Counted from the first letter of the stretch, positions 9,103-17,575 are shown. The stretch is DNA of 64,000 nucleotides from Arenibacter algicola (GCF_000733925.1 NZ_JPOO01000003.1:2294001-2358000), one strand, 5' to 3'. Made by a program: numbers and translations. Notes: generated from the sequence alone by a model not told the origin.

Positions 9103-9678
9103 TTAAAATTTATACAAAAAACTTAAGGAATAGGTATCCCGATAATTGGAAAAACCAAGAGACATTTGTTCCTTTTTAGGTGGTTTTGTAAAAATATAAG
9201 TGCTGCCAATGCCAATGGCAGCACCGGCAAATACATCCCAAAAATCATGGTAACCGTCCGGGCCTTCCGTTCTACTTACAGCAACGATACTTGCCAGTAG
9301 ATAGACCGGGATACCATAGTTCCAACCATACCTGCGCTGTATAAATGATGCTCCGGAAAAAGCGGATGAAGTATGACCGGAAGGAAAGGAATCATACAGT
9401 TTTCTACCTTCAGGCCTTTCTTTTTTGGTGAAATGTTTTAAGGAATACGTCAAGGCCATAGTAGTACCGTACGAGAAAGCCAATTTTTTGGTACCCTTGT
9501 AATCCTTATTTATCAAAGTCATGACCCCCGCGGTTAAAGGCAGTGCCAATTGAAGTACGTCGCCGGTATCTTCCAAAACATATTCCCATTTCTCATGTCC
9601 CCCCTCTGTATCCTGGGAATAACAGGCAATGGTTATAAAAAAATATGCACATACAAAGATTAAGGACAATTTTTCCAT
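9103..9678 (-). CDS. PAP2 superfamily phosphatase, membrane protein
   Basis: 191 residues with a signal-like N-terminal helix and several membrane segments. All three phosphatase motifs are present: KHFTKKERP (C1, K-x6-RP), SFPSGHTSS (C2), and SRTEGPDGYHDFWDV (C3, SR...H-x3-D). PAP2 enzymes remove phosphate from lipid phosphates such as phosphatidate or undecaprenyl pyrophosphate at the outer face of the inner membrane. The gene is monocistronic, between the GntP operon and an IS200-type element. The physiological substrate is not clear; the short length fits the lipid-phosphatase class better than acid phosphatases. Confidence 0.9.
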   Translation of the reverse strand: MEKLSLIFVCAYFFITIACYSQDTEGGHEKWEYVLEDTGDVLQLALPLTAGVMTLINKDYKGTKKLAFSYGTTMALTYSLKHFTKKERPEGRKLYDSFPSGHTSSAFSGASFIQRRYGWNYGIPVYLLASIVAVSRTEGPDGYHDFWDVFAGAAIGIGSTYIFTKPPKKEQMSLGFSNYRDTYSLSFLYKF

Positions 9679-9718
9679 CGATCTCTATTATTGTAACAGC
9701 TTCAAGATAACTAAACCA

Positions 9719-10248
9719 CTCTGCACTGAAAGTGCAGAGGTTTTCTTTACAAGGGACTGAAAGTCCCTGGGACTATTCCAATATAAAATTGGAATTATCC
9801 GAACCGTCCCGTCTATGATGCTCCAAATAATCATTGACCATCTTATCGGTTACATTGCCCGTACTCCAGACTCCATAACCGCTCGCCCAAAAATGCTGAC
9901 CCCAATAGCGCTCCTTTAAATGAGGAAACTCCTGTTGGAGCTTTCTCGATGTCCTGCCTTTCATTTGTTTGACCATCGAACTTACATTCATCCTAGGGGC
10001 GTATTCAACGTGCATATGAACATGATCGGAGCTCACCACTCCTTTCATAATCTCAATCCCTTCAGCTTCACATATTTGCATGAGAAGCTCACGACAACGC
10101 TTCTGAACATCCCCACTTAATACCTTATATCTATACTTGGTAACCCAAACCAGATGACAAGTCAACCGGATAACGGTATGCGATCCCTTTCTCAATGTAT
10201 GACCCATACCCCTAAATTATGTATTTTTTCGCAGTACTAAAGTGCTGC
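9719..10248 (-). mobile_element. IS200/IS605-type insertion sequence with end hairpins
   Basis: A complete tnpA gene (9773-10207) flanked by hairpins that share a tip. On the right-end side are CTCTGCACT/AGTGCAGAG (9719-9727 with 9731-9739) and AGGGACT/AGTCCCT (9752-9758 with 9762-9768), both with loop GAA. On the left-end side is GCAGTAC/GTGCTGC (10231-10237 with 10242-10248). All three carry ACT(G)AAAGT at the tip, as expected for subterminal hairpins bound by one TnpA. There is no tnpB, so it is an IS200-like element. Exact ends and the target tetranucleotide cannot be fixed without a copy elsewhere. Confidence 0.75.
9773..10207 (-). CDS. tnpA: IS200/IS605 family transposase TnpA (Y1 HUH)
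   Basis: 144 residues, full length for a Y1 transposase, which moves single-stranded DNA by nicking at hairpin ends. The N-terminal CHLVWVTKYRYKVLSG is the classic IS200 start. The HUH motif is DHVHMHVEY near residue 60, and the catalytic Tyr is in NDYLEHH near residue 128. No frameshift or stop is seen, so the enzyme should be active. It lacks the GTxYHxxxR start of REP-associated RAYT proteins. Hairpins lie within 5 bp of the stop and about 25 bp upstream of the start. Confidence 0.95.
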   Translation of the reverse strand: MGHTLRKGSHTVIRLTCHLVWVTKYRYKVLSGDVQKRCRELLMQICEAEGIEIMKGVVSSDHVHMHVEYAPRMNVSSMVKQMKGRTSRKLQQEFPHLKERYWGQHFWASGYGVWSTGNVTDKMVNDYLEHHRRDGSDNSNFILE

Positions 10249-10663
10249 AATAAATTGCAGGGTTTTACTCCCTAACCTGAGACCAATAAAAGTTATTAAA
10301 CCTCAGGGCAATCCCTGAACCCAACAATCGGAATCGACTCTAGGTTCGAGGTATTGAACCTAGATCCCGCCGAAAAAGGCGGGATTAGTTCAACTTGCAA
10401 TTTTAAGTGCGTCTTACTGACTTCTCAAAATTGAGTTTCACTAATAAATAATCCTTGCCATTATCTGCAGATTAAATTAAGCGCATTATTATTTTCAGCT
10501 GCTTTGTAATTTTCGTAACTTTAAGTATATCTGCCCTTTACAGAATTGGGAATTTAGAATTCAATTCTGATGTTGACAATGGACTGTGGAAAATAACAAC
10601 TAGTTTCCCTAGCGTCCAAATAGTTTTATAGGAGTTTATTACAAATTTTACACCGCAATTATC
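10208..10663. other. Intergenic region with a series of hairpins
   Basis: 456 bp without a gene. Its first half holds, in order, CTGCAA/TTGCAG (10245-10260), TCAGGG/CCCTGA (10303-10318), TAGGTTC/GAACCTA (10341-10362) and ATCCCGCC/GGCGGGAT (10364-10385), each a perfect stem with a 4-8 nt loop. The second half (10390-10663) is AT-rich and should carry the promoter of the SPFH gene; AGAATTG/CAATTCT form a further inverted repeat near 10540-10570. Confidence 0.6.
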
Positions 10664-11419
10664 ATGGCACCACCTTTCGTTCTTAGTATCCTTATTGTAT
10701 TGTTTTTATTGGCTGGAATACGAGTAGTCTTCGAATACAAAAGAGCATTAAAATTTAGATTTGGCAAGTACATAAAGACCTTACAACCTGGTTTTAGGTG
10801 GATTATCCCCATAGTGGAGACCATTCAGATTGTTGATATCCGTGTTATTACCATCAATATTATATCCCAAGAAGTAATGACAGAGGACAATGTCCCCTGT
10901 AGTATTGACGGTGTGGTCTTCTTCAAGATAAACGATCCGGAAAAAGCCGTTTTGGAAGTGGAAGAATATCGCTTTGCTATTACCCAATTGGCCCAAGCGG
11001 CATTAAGGGATGTTTGCGGAAAGGTTGAACTGGATACCATTTTATCCAAACGTGAGGAAATGGGAAAGAACATCAAGGCCATTGTTGAATTGGAGACCAA
11101 AGAATGGGGTATAGAAATTATAGATGTTAAAATTAAGGACATTCAATTACCTGAAAACATGAAGCGTATGATGGCCAACCAAGCAGAGGCCGAAAGGTCA
11201 AGAAGAGCCCGAATTATCTTGGCCCTTGCCGAGGAACAGGCCGCAGGTAAATTATTGGAAGCGGGTAAATTGATAGATCAGTCGCCTTCCGCTATAAAAC
11301 TAAGGCTTTACCAAACCCTGTCCAATATAGCGGCAGAAAAAAATTCCACCATCCTATTCCCCTTCCCTGAAGAGGTTTTGCCCAGAAACCCTGTGAAAAA
11401 ACCCAAAAACAAAAAGTAG
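10664..11419 (+). CDS. SPFH/band 7 domain protein (slipin/stomatin-like)
   Basis: 251 residues: one N-terminal membrane helix (about 3-22), then a full SPFH domain (about 25-190), then a short tail. The start VVFEYKRALKFRFGKY, the central DNVPCSIDGVVFFKI and the LDTILSKREEMG segment are typical of prokaryotic slipins. Such proteins form ring-like oligomers on the membrane and often work with a NfeD-like partner and a protease, but neither is next to this gene. It is followed 60 bp later by tag; the link looks positional only. Confidence 0.88.
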   Translation: MAPPFVLSILIVLFLLAGIRVVFEYKRALKFRFGKYIKTLQPGFRWIIPIVETIQIVDIRVITINIISQEVMTEDNVPCSIDGVVFFKINDPEKAVLEVEEYRFAITQLAQAALRDVCGKVELDTILSKREEMGKNIKAIVELETKEWGIEIIDVKIKDIQLPENMKRMMANQAEAERSRRARIILALAEEQAAGKLLEAGKLIDQSPSAIKLRLYQTLSNIAAEKNSTILFPFPEEVLPRNPVKKPKNKK

Positions 11420-11479
11420 GTAAATCCCATTATTAAAATTGATCTTTCTTTATCTTTAGAAAAAGTTTGAATATTAAAA

Positions 11480-12043
11480 ATGGAAAAACATAGATGTGGC
11501 TGGTGCAAGGGCGATGCACTTTACGAAAAGTACCACGACGAGGAATGGGGAGTCCCCATAAAGGAAGATGACCTGCTTTTCGAATTTTTGATTTTGGAAA
11601 CATTCCAGGCCGGTTTAAGCTGGATTACCATCTTGCGAAAAAGGGAGAATTTTAGACAGGCATTTGATCATTTTGATTACAAAAAAATAGCTAAATACGG
11701 GGAACCGAAAATTGATTCCTTGTTACAGGATGCCGGAATTATTAGGAACAAGCTCAAAATAAGGGCCACTGTTACCAATGCCCAAGCTTATATTGCCATC
11801 CAAAAGGAATTTGGAAGTTTTAGTAATTATATCTGGGGATTTGTCAATGGCCAGCCCATTAAGAACAATCATAAGGATTATAAAAAAGCCCCGGCGCATA
11901 CCCCATTGTCCGACACTATAAGTAAAGATTTAAAAAAGAGGGGGTTCAAATTTGTGGGAAGCACCGTTATTTATGCCCACATGCAGGCGACCGGCATGGT
12001 AAACGACCACGAAATAAATTGTTTTAGATATAATGAAGTATAG
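11480..12043 (+). CDS. tag: DNA-3-methyladenine glycosylase I
   Basis: 187 residues, the usual Tag length. Removes 3-methyladenine from alkylated DNA. The zinc-snap residues are visible: Cys in HRCGWC and His in YEKYHDEEWG near the N-terminus, and His and Cys in NDHEINC near the C-terminus. The helix-hairpin-helix-like segment LETFQAGLSWITIL is present. The stop overlaps the start of the next gene by 11 bp, so the two are translated together. Confidence 0.97.
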   Translation: MEKHRCGWCKGDALYEKYHDEEWGVPIKEDDLLFEFLILETFQAGLSWITILRKRENFRQAFDHFDYKKIAKYGEPKIDSLLQDAGIIRNKLKIRATVTNAQAYIAIQKEFGSFSNYIWGFVNGQPIKNNHKDYKKAPAHTPLSDTISKDLKKRGFKFVGSTVIYAHMQATGMVNDHEINCFRYNEV

Positions 12044-12599
12044 CTATATCACCTTAATGCTATTATTGATGCTTGGCTTAAAATGTTTTTCCCAGACAAA
12101 ATTTGAACGGGAGCATCGTATTAAAAAATCGCAATTTCCTACTATTAACATGGACAGCCTGCCCTTGGAGAACACTAAATACATAAGGTACTACCGAGAA
12201 GTGGACACCTCCAAAATTACCTATACCCTAAAATTTATGAAAGGAAAAATGCAGTACCATATAGATTACAACGAAAAGGGAGCCCTTCAAAATACAGGAT
12301 TCATGGTAAAGGAAGTTGATATACCAACAGATACCTATGCCAGGATACGTTCTGAATTGAATACAAATTTCCAAAAAACAAAAATTAAATATATCCAACA
12401 ACGGTACCCTGGATCCTTGGAGAATGTTCTAAAAAACACTTTTCAAAATCTAATGTTGCCCAGTAATACCTACAAAGTAATGGTCAGGGGCAATAAAACG
12501 GAAAAAAGGGAAGACTATATTGCAATTTTTGATGCGGAGGGAAATTTGGAGCATATAGCGAGGGCCTTACCACCCAATTATGATCATGTGCTTTATTAA
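12033..12599 (+). CDS. Secreted protein of unknown function
   Basis: 188 residues with a Sec signal peptide (YITLMLLLMLGLKCFSQ) and a predicted periplasmic body. I do not recognise a named family. It is rich in Lys and Tyr, with a stretch MKGKMQYHIDYNEKGALQ that looks like beta-hairpins, and IAIFDAEGNLEHIARALP near the end, similar in style to secreted beta-sheet domains of flavobacteria. Its start lies inside the last codons of tag, so it is probably in the same transcript, though no shared job is apparent. It ends 26 bp before the convergent aat gene. Confidence 0.75.
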   Translation: MKYSYITLMLLLMLGLKCFSQTKFEREHRIKKSQFPTINMDSLPLENTKYIRYYREVDTSKITYTLKFMKGKMQYHIDYNEKGALQNTGFMVKEVDIPTDTYARIRSELNTNFQKTKIKYIQQRYPGSLENVLKNTFQNLMLPSNTYKVMVRGNKTEKREDYIAIFDAEGNLEHIARALPPNYDHVLY

Positions 12600-12625
12600 A
12601 AGGGCAAGGAATTAAATGTAACACC

Positions 12626-13261
12626 CTAGCCTTTAAGTATTTTTATAAATTGCTTCCTTGGTATTTCTTCAGCTCCAAGGCTTTCCAAATGTGCCGTGTA
12701 AACCTGGCAATCGATAAGTTTATATTCCTTTTGCTGCAACTCCTTGGCCAGACTTATAAATGCGAATTTGGAGGCATTACTCTTTCTACTGAACATACTT
12801 TCTCCACAAAATACATTTCCAAGGTCTATGCCATAAAGGCCTCCTACCAAATTATCGCTTTCCCATACTTCAATGGACTTGGCAATTCCCATTTGATGCA
12901 GTTTTAAATAGGCACTTTTCATTTCAGGGGTAATCCATGTTCCTGCCTGCCCTTTGCGCTTTATGGCAGAACATGCATTAACCACCTCTTCAAATTGTGT
13001 ATTCCAAGTAATCCCAAACTTATTGGATTTTATAACTTGGGCCATACTTTTCGAAATCTTTATTTTGTTCGGAAATAGCACCATTCGTGGATCAGGACTC
13101 CACCAAAGTATCATGGAATCCTCATTAAACCAAGGAAATATTCCATTCTTATAGGCTAATAACAATCGCTCCGGGGACAAATCGCCCCCCACGGCCAATA
13201 ATCCGTCATCATCGGCTTTTTCAACATCCGGAAACAGTAAACGATGATTAAGGAGAAACAT
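12626..13261 (-). CDS. aat: Leucyl/phenylalanyl-tRNA--protein transferase
   Basis: 211 residues, full length. Transfers Leu or Phe from tRNA to proteins with N-terminal Lys or Arg and so marks them for ClpS/ClpAP decay. Family hallmarks are the N-terminal FPDVEKADDDGLLAVGGDLSP-type segment, NGIFPWFNED, WWSPDPRMVLFP and the core GESMFSRKSNASKFAF. The ATG at 13261 gives the normal N-terminus (MFLLNHRLLFPDVEKA). It stands alone, convergent with the secreted-protein gene to its left. Confidence 0.97.
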   Translation of the reverse strand: MFLLNHRLLFPDVEKADDDGLLAVGGDLSPERLLLAYKNGIFPWFNEDSMILWWSPDPRMVLFPNKIKISKSMAQVIKSNKFGITWNTQFEEVVNACSAIKRKGQAGTWITPEMKSAYLKLHQMGIAKSIEVWESDNLVGGLYGIDLGNVFCGESMFSRKSNASKFAFISLAKELQQKEYKLIDCQVYTAHLESLGAEEIPRKQFIKILKG

Positions 13262-13291
13262 TTTGAAGTTGATTTATGACCCTAAAATTAA

Positions 13292-13326
13292 GAAAACCTA
13301 TCCGGTTACAAACTGAATAGGTTTTC
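13292..13326 (-). terminator. Terminator after the DUF3127 gene
   Basis: Ten-base stem GAAAACCTAT (13292-13301) against ATAGGTTTTC (13317-13326), with further GTT/AAC pairing in the loop. It lies about 70 bp downstream of the DUF3127 stop on the minus strand and is followed there by a T-rich stretch. T residues on the other side make it possibly bidirectional. Confidence 0.7.
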
Positions 13327-13394
13327 CTTTTTTTGAAATTACACCCCCGTTATAAACGGGTATAATTCTGCTCCATAAAACTTTCGACCACTAA

Positions 13395-13772
13395 TTAAAA
13401 TGGCAAATCGTCATGATCATCATCATTGATATTGTCCGCTGGTTCAAAAGCATCCATCGGAGGTACCGGAGGCATTCCTGGTGCATTTGCTTCCTCCTGT
13501 AAACTTTCTATTCTCCAACCTTGTATGGAATTAAAATATTTGGTTTCCCCTTGTGGATTCACCCATTCCCTACCTCTTAGGTTAATACTTATTTTGACAG
13601 CCTGACCAACTCCAAAATTATTTAAAAGGTCGCATTTATCCTGTACAAATTCAACCATAATATGTTGTGGATACTGCTCCTCCGTAGTCACCACTACTTC
13701 CCTCTTTCTAAATCCGTTGCTCCCAAATGTTTGGGTCTCACCTACCATTTTAATTTTCCCTTGTACTTCCAT
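13395..13772 (-). CDS. DUF3127 domain protein (OB-fold-like)
   Basis: 125 residues; about 1-85 match the DUF3127 family, which is nearly confined to Bacteroidota. The segment GFRKREVVVTTEEQYPQ followed by AVKISINLRGREW resembles an OB-fold strand order, and the acidic tail ending DDDHDDLPF is strikingly like the DDLPF tail of the SSB encoded at 41795-42262. In SSB this tail recruits partner proteins, so a nucleic-acid-binding role is a fair inference. Single gene with its own terminator. Confidence 0.9.
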   Translation of the reverse strand: MEVQGKIKMVGETQTFGSNGFRKREVVVTTEEQYPQHIMVEFVQDKCDLLNNFGVGQAVKISINLRGREWVNPQGETKYFNSIQGWRIESLQEEANAPGMPPVPPMDAFEPADNINDDDHDDLPF

Positions 13773-13970
13773 TTTGCTATTTATATAATTCTACTTTGTA
13801 TTCTTTTTTTGTCAATATTAAGCATTTTGATCAGGAACACCTAAAACAAAATATCCCATCTCGATTTTTAGGGGTTCAGCCCTTAATATAATGCTGGCAT
13901 CATTCTGTCCAATTCCCTATCCCTATTACTATCCAGAGAAATCAATCCTAAAGACCTCATGATAATTCTG

Positions 13971-14861
13971 CTAGGTGGGCATCTCTGCCAATAAAACCTT
14001 CCACGCAGAGAGCACATCCTTATTTTTTAACAACTCTTGGGCCCGTGCATGGAGTAAAGCTTCATCACCTGAACTCAATATGGATCTTAGATCCACATTG
14101 GTATCAACGTATTGCCTTACCTCTTCCTGGGAGGGCAATTTTTCTATGTTGCCCAACATACCCAAATCGTTGCCGGTAAGTATATTGCTCAACCTAATGT
14201 GTTCAGGGATTTGATCAACCCCAATTCCTAAATTGGAAACCGGTTTGGGCACTTCAAACAATCCCATATTGGCCCTGCTGTACCAGTTACCCCCCATCCG
14301 GGCTACTTGATCTATTTTAAATTGATCAATGGCCCCATTTTCATCCAAAATATCGGCATCTACATGTATTTTCAACACCTCTGAAAAGATAAGGTTACCT
14401 GCTCCGCCCTCCTTTCCCAGAGGTTCTACCTTAACGACCTTGCACTCAAACTGTACAGGTGATTCCGCCACCCTAAATGGTTTTACCAAATCTGAAGACA
14501 ACATGGTTAACCCGGACTTGATAAATTCGTTCTCGCCCTCCATGTACTCCGTGCTAGCCAAGGACATTTGCTGCACCATATCATAGTTCACTACATTAAT
14601 GACCACTTCCCTATTTTTAAGCACATTCTCCAAGGTATGTTTAGTGCTATTGTCCCTTACCCTACGGGAAGGAGAAAATATTAAAATAGGAGGATTGGAA
14701 CCAAAGACATTGAAAAAACTAAAAGGTGATAAATTAGGTCTGTTCCTATCATCAATAGTACTGGCAAAAGCAATGGGTCTTGGTCCAACGGCACCCAATA
14801 AATACCCATGCAATTTAGCTGTAGGTACTTCTGAAGCCGTTATGGAAACCATTTTTTTCAT
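13971..14861 (-). CDS. Flavin reductase-like domain protein
   Basis: About 296 residues from the ATG at 14861 (a TTG at 14891 is open but adds atypical residues). The first 190 form a flavin reductase-like (DIM6/NTAB) domain: VGPRPIAFAST, NLSPFSFFNVFGSNPPIL and the KHTLENVLKNREVVINVV segments bind FMN in this split-barrel fold. The remaining 100 residues, ending in QELLKNKDVLSAWKVLLAE, form an extension common in Bacteroidota homologues. Likely a cytoplasmic flavoprotein oxidoreductase; the electron acceptor is unknown. No operon partner. Confidence 0.9.
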   Translation of the reverse strand: MKKMVSITASEVPTAKLHGYLLGAVGPRPIAFASTIDDRNRPNLSPFSFFNVFGSNPPILIFSPSRRVRDNSTKHTLENVLKNREVVINVVNYDMVQQMSLASTEYMEGENEFIKSGLTMLSSDLVKPFRVAESPVQFECKVVKVEPLGKEGGAGNLIFSEVLKIHVDADILDENGAIDQFKIDQVARMGGNWYSRANMGLFEVPKPVSNLGIGVDQIPEHIRLSNILTGNDLGMLGNIEKLPSQEEVRQYVDTNVDLRSILSSGDEALLHARAQELLKNKDVLSAWKVLLAEMPT

Positions 14862-14970
14862 AGCGGATAAAGGTACATAAAATGTAGGCAAAATGAAATA
14901 AAGAGGCAGATATCAAAATAGAATATCTTTGTCCAAATTGCGTTATATTTAAGTATAATTTTATAGATGG

Positions 14971-16119
14971 ATGGATTTTAGTCCTAAAAAGAAAACTTCG
15001 AACCTTCTGTTATTAATAGCATCCTTTGCTATTGTGAGCTTAATACTGTGGAACACCAACAGTTTTTTCAAGAAGTTTAAGGAAGAAGAGCGCCATAAAA
15101 TGGAAATTTGGGCCACGGCACAATCCGAATTTTTATCCCTTCCCGTTGACGCCGACCCAGGTAATCTGCACATCAAAATATTTCAGAACAACACTTCCAC
15201 TCCCATGATACTGGTAAACAAGGACAGTACCATAAAAGTGAACAATATGCCGGGAATCCAGAAAACGGACACTGCTTTTATCCACGGAAAAATTAACAAA
15301 TTCAAGTCGGAAAACAAACCTATCTCCATTGAGTACAAGGGAGAAAATTTGGCCACCCTTTATTACGGGAATTCCGAAGTACTCACCAAGTTAAAGTATT
15401 ACCCCATTGCCCTTTTGTTGATCATCTTCCTTTTTGGAACGGTAATCTATTTTTTGTTCAAGACCAATAAAACCTCTGAGCAGAATAAACTTTGGGCCGG
15501 AATGGCCAAAGAAACGGCCCACCAGATAGGAACCCCCCTTTCCTCGCTCTTGGGATGGAACGAATTATTGAGGTCCGAAAATATTAATCCAGAAATTACC
15601 AAGGAAATAGACAAGGATATAAACCGATTGGAAACCATAACGGAACGTTTTTCAAAAATTGGCTCCCTGCCCATCCTTAACGAATACGACATTGTTGAAG
15701 AAACAAAAAATGCATTTGATTATTTAAAATTAAGGAGTTCCAAACTCATTCAGTTTTCGTTTAATTCACAAGTAGACCATGTACCTGTGCTTTTAAATAA
15801 GGCTTTGTACAATTGGACCATTGAAAATTTAGTGAAGAACGGTATAGACGCCATGAGGGGCAAGGGTAGCATTGCCATTGAAATAGTTCCAAACGGCAAC
15901 TGGGTAAAGGTCTTAATTTCGGATACAGGAAGTGGTATCCCAAAAAAGAATTTTCAGACCATATTTAATCCAGGGGTCACCTCTAAAAAAAGGGGATGGG
16001 GCTTAGGGCTTTCCTTGGTAAAAAGAATTGTAGAAGAATACCACAAAGGCAAAATTAAAGTACTGAACTCCACAAAGGACGGTACTATAATGCAAATTAC
16101 ATTTAAAGTTAAAAATTAA
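14971..16119 (+). CDS. Sensor histidine kinase, orphan
   Basis: 382 residues. Two membrane helices (about 12-30 and 145-165) enclose a periplasmic sensor loop of roughly 115 residues with no recognised fold. The H-box is KETAHQIGTPLSSLLGW, followed by the N-box ENLVKNGIDAM, G1 ISDTGSGI, and G2 in KRGWGLGLSLVKRIV, so the kinase looks active. No response regulator is adjacent. A short zinc-ribbon membrane protein gene starts 4 bp after the stop and is surely in the same transcript. The signal and output are unknown. Confidence 0.93.
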   Translation: MDFSPKKKTSNLLLLIASFAIVSLILWNTNSFFKKFKEEERHKMEIWATAQSEFLSLPVDADPGNLHIKIFQNNTSTPMILVNKDSTIKVNNMPGIQKTDTAFIHGKINKFKSENKPISIEYKGENLATLYYGNSEVLTKLKYYPIALLLIIFLFGTVIYFLFKTNKTSEQNKLWAGMAKETAHQIGTPLSSLLGWNELLRSENINPEITKEIDKDINRLETITERFSKIGSLPILNEYDIVEETKNAFDYLKLRSSKLIQFSFNSQVDHVPVLLNKALYNWTIENLVKNGIDAMRGKGSIAIEIVPNGNWVKVLISDTGSGIPKKNFQTIFNPGVTSKKRGWGLGLSLVKRIVEEYHKGKIKVLNSTKDGTIMQITFKVKN

Positions 16120-16123
16120 GGTG

Positions 16124-16474
16124 ATGGCAAAGGAGAAATTAGTTGTAATTAAGCAAGCGGATTTAACGAACAATTGTCCCGAATGTTTTAATCAGGAATT
16201 GAAGTTGACCTTTTATCAAAGACATACCTATGGTAAACTTTATGACAGGACCACTAAGGACATCACCCACGAAATTAAATGCAAGAAATGCGGTTCCATG
16301 ATCTATCCGGTAACCTGGACCGAGGACATAGAACGGGTTTATGATTATTACCAAAAAATGATTGCCCCGGACCGTGCCTCCATACGTTTTACAGCACTGT
16401 TTTATATCTTAACACTTCTACTACTAATAGTAGTTGCCGCCGGGGTTTATATTGTCTTGGAAGGGATTATATAA
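16124..16474 (+). CDS. Small zinc-ribbon membrane protein
   Basis: 116 residues from the ATG at 16124. The N-terminal part has two CxxC pairs, NCPECF (about 16-21) and CKKCGS (about 50-55), which should bind one zinc. A single membrane helix sits at the C-terminus (ALFYILTLLLLIVVAAGVYI). I do not recognise a named family. It directly follows the orphan histidine kinase, with which it is co-transcribed, and its last 8 bp overlap the end of the convergent HIT gene. A regulatory role with the kinase is possible but not shown. Confidence 0.78.
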   Translation: MAKEKLVVIKQADLTNNCPECFNQELKLTFYQRHTYGKLYDRTTKDITHEIKCKKCGSMIYPVTWTEDIERVYDYYQKMIAPDRASIRFTALFYILTLLLLIVVAAGVYIVLEGII

Positions 16475-16859
16475 TATTGGCCTTAATTTTTTCCGCTATA
16501 GCCGTAAAATCCTTTGGCGTCAACGAAGCTTTATGCTGAAAAGTGGCATCCCTCATTCCGTTCAAAGGAATTAAATGTACATGCACGTGGGGAACTTCCA
16601 AACCTATTACAGTTAGACCTACTCTATTGCAAGGTACACTAGCTTCAATGGCCAAGCCTATTTTCCGGGAAAAGGCCATCAGCCCCAGATAGGTTTCCTC
16701 ATCCAGGTCCAAAAGTTTGTCCACCTCTTTTTTGGGGACACATAAAGTATGCCCCAGTGCATTGGGATTAATATCCAAAAAGGCATAATAATTATCGTCT
16801 TCGGCAATTTTATAGGACGGGATTTCCCCGTTTATAATTCTCGTAAAAATTGATGACAT
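16467..16859 (-). CDS. HIT family nucleotide-binding protein
   Basis: 130 residues, complete histidine triad protein. The active-site motif is VPHVHVHLIPL near residue 97-107 and the N-terminal FTRIINGEIPSYKI is typical of the HINT-like branch. These proteins hydrolyse nucleoside phosphoramidates or dinucleotides in the cytoplasm. It lies between the small zinc-ribbon gene (convergent, 8-bp overlap) and greA on the same strand. Confidence 0.95.
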   Translation of the reverse strand: MSSIFTRIINGEIPSYKIAEDDNYYAFLDINPNALGHTLCVPKKEVDKLLDLDEETYLGLMAFSRKIGLAIEASVPCNRVGLTVIGLEVPHVHVHLIPLNGMRDATFQHKASLTPKDFTAIAEKIKANII

Positions 16860-16991
16860 ATATCTGAACTTAAATCAAATTAAAAGATAGTACAAATATT
16901 TTAAACCATACCTAACTACCTATACATTGTATGCTTTAAAGCGCCTTGCCCCAACAATGAAATTAAATACAAGCGCATTAAAAAACAAAGA

Positions 16992-17016
16992 CCTCAACTG
17001 AAAAAATCAATTGAGG
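16992..17016 (-). terminator. Terminator after greA
   Basis: Stem CCTCAACTG (16992-17000) against CAATTGAGG (17008-17016), with eight of nine pairs and a short A-rich loop. It lies just after the greA stop on the minus strand and is followed by TCTTTGTTTTTT. Confidence 0.85.
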
Positions 17017-17039
17017 CCCTATCTTATTTTTAATATGTT

Positions 17040-17513
17040 CTATCTGGAAATTTCCAAAATTTCAAATTTCAATGTTCCATTGGGAACTGTGATTTCTGCG
17101 GTTTCCCCTACTTTTTTGCCCAACAGCCCCTTACCTATGGGCGAACTCACAGAAATTTTTGCCGTTTTTAGATCAGCTTCACTTTCTGCCACAAGGGTAT
17201 ATTTCATTTCCATTCCGTTATTCATGTTCTTCAGTTTAACGGTAGACAGCACCAGCACCTTGGAGGTGTCCAGTTGCGATTCATCTATTAACCTTGCATT
17301 GGCCAAAGTCTCTTCCATCTTGGAAATTTTCATCTCCAACAAACCTTGTGCCTCCTTGGCGGCATCATACTCGGCATTTTCAGACAAATCCCCTTTATCC
17401 CTGGCCTCTCCAATTGCTTGCGACGCTTTTGGACGCTCAACATCCTTAAGGTAATTAAGTTCATCTCTCAATTTTTTTAGCCCCTCTGCTGTATAATAAG
17501 ATACCTTACTCAT
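17040..17513 (-). CDS. greA: Transcription elongation factor GreA
   Basis: 157 residues. Rescues backtracked RNA polymerase by stimulating transcript cleavage. The N-terminal coiled coil (about 8-75) has its tip with acidic residues in GDLSENAEYDAAKE, the signature of active Gre factors, and the C-terminal FKBP-like domain includes SPIGKGLLGKKVGETAEI. Monocistronic with a good terminator. Its promoter region holds an 11-bp stem-loop at the predicted mRNA 5' end. Confidence 0.98.
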   Translation of the reverse strand: MSKVSYYTAEGLKKLRDELNYLKDVERPKASQAIGEARDKGDLSENAEYDAAKEAQGLLEMKISKMEETLANARLIDESQLDTSKVLVLSTVKLKNMNNGMEMKYTLVAESEADLKTAKISVSSPIGKGLLGKKVGETAEITVPNGTLKFEILEISR

Positions 17514-17537
17514 AAGTTCTACATTAAATAAATAGGA

Positions 17538-17575
17538 AAATCCTCTTTTTTTAAAGAGGATTTAAGACAAATATA
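17538..17575 (-). promoter_or_regulatory. greA promoter and 5' stem-loop
   Basis: On the minus strand TATATTTG (17575-17568) matches the Bacteroidota -7 box TAnnTTTG; no good -33 box is seen. A perfect 11-bp stem, AAATCCTCTTT (17538-17548) with AAAGAGGATTT (17553-17563), starts about where transcription should begin, so the greA mRNA would carry a 5'-terminal hairpin 25 nt before the start codon. Confidence 0.6.

Noticed and set aside
10303..10385. Reading the hairpin train as a CRISPR array
   Set aside because: The stems differ in sequence and spacing; there is no repeated unit and no cas gene.
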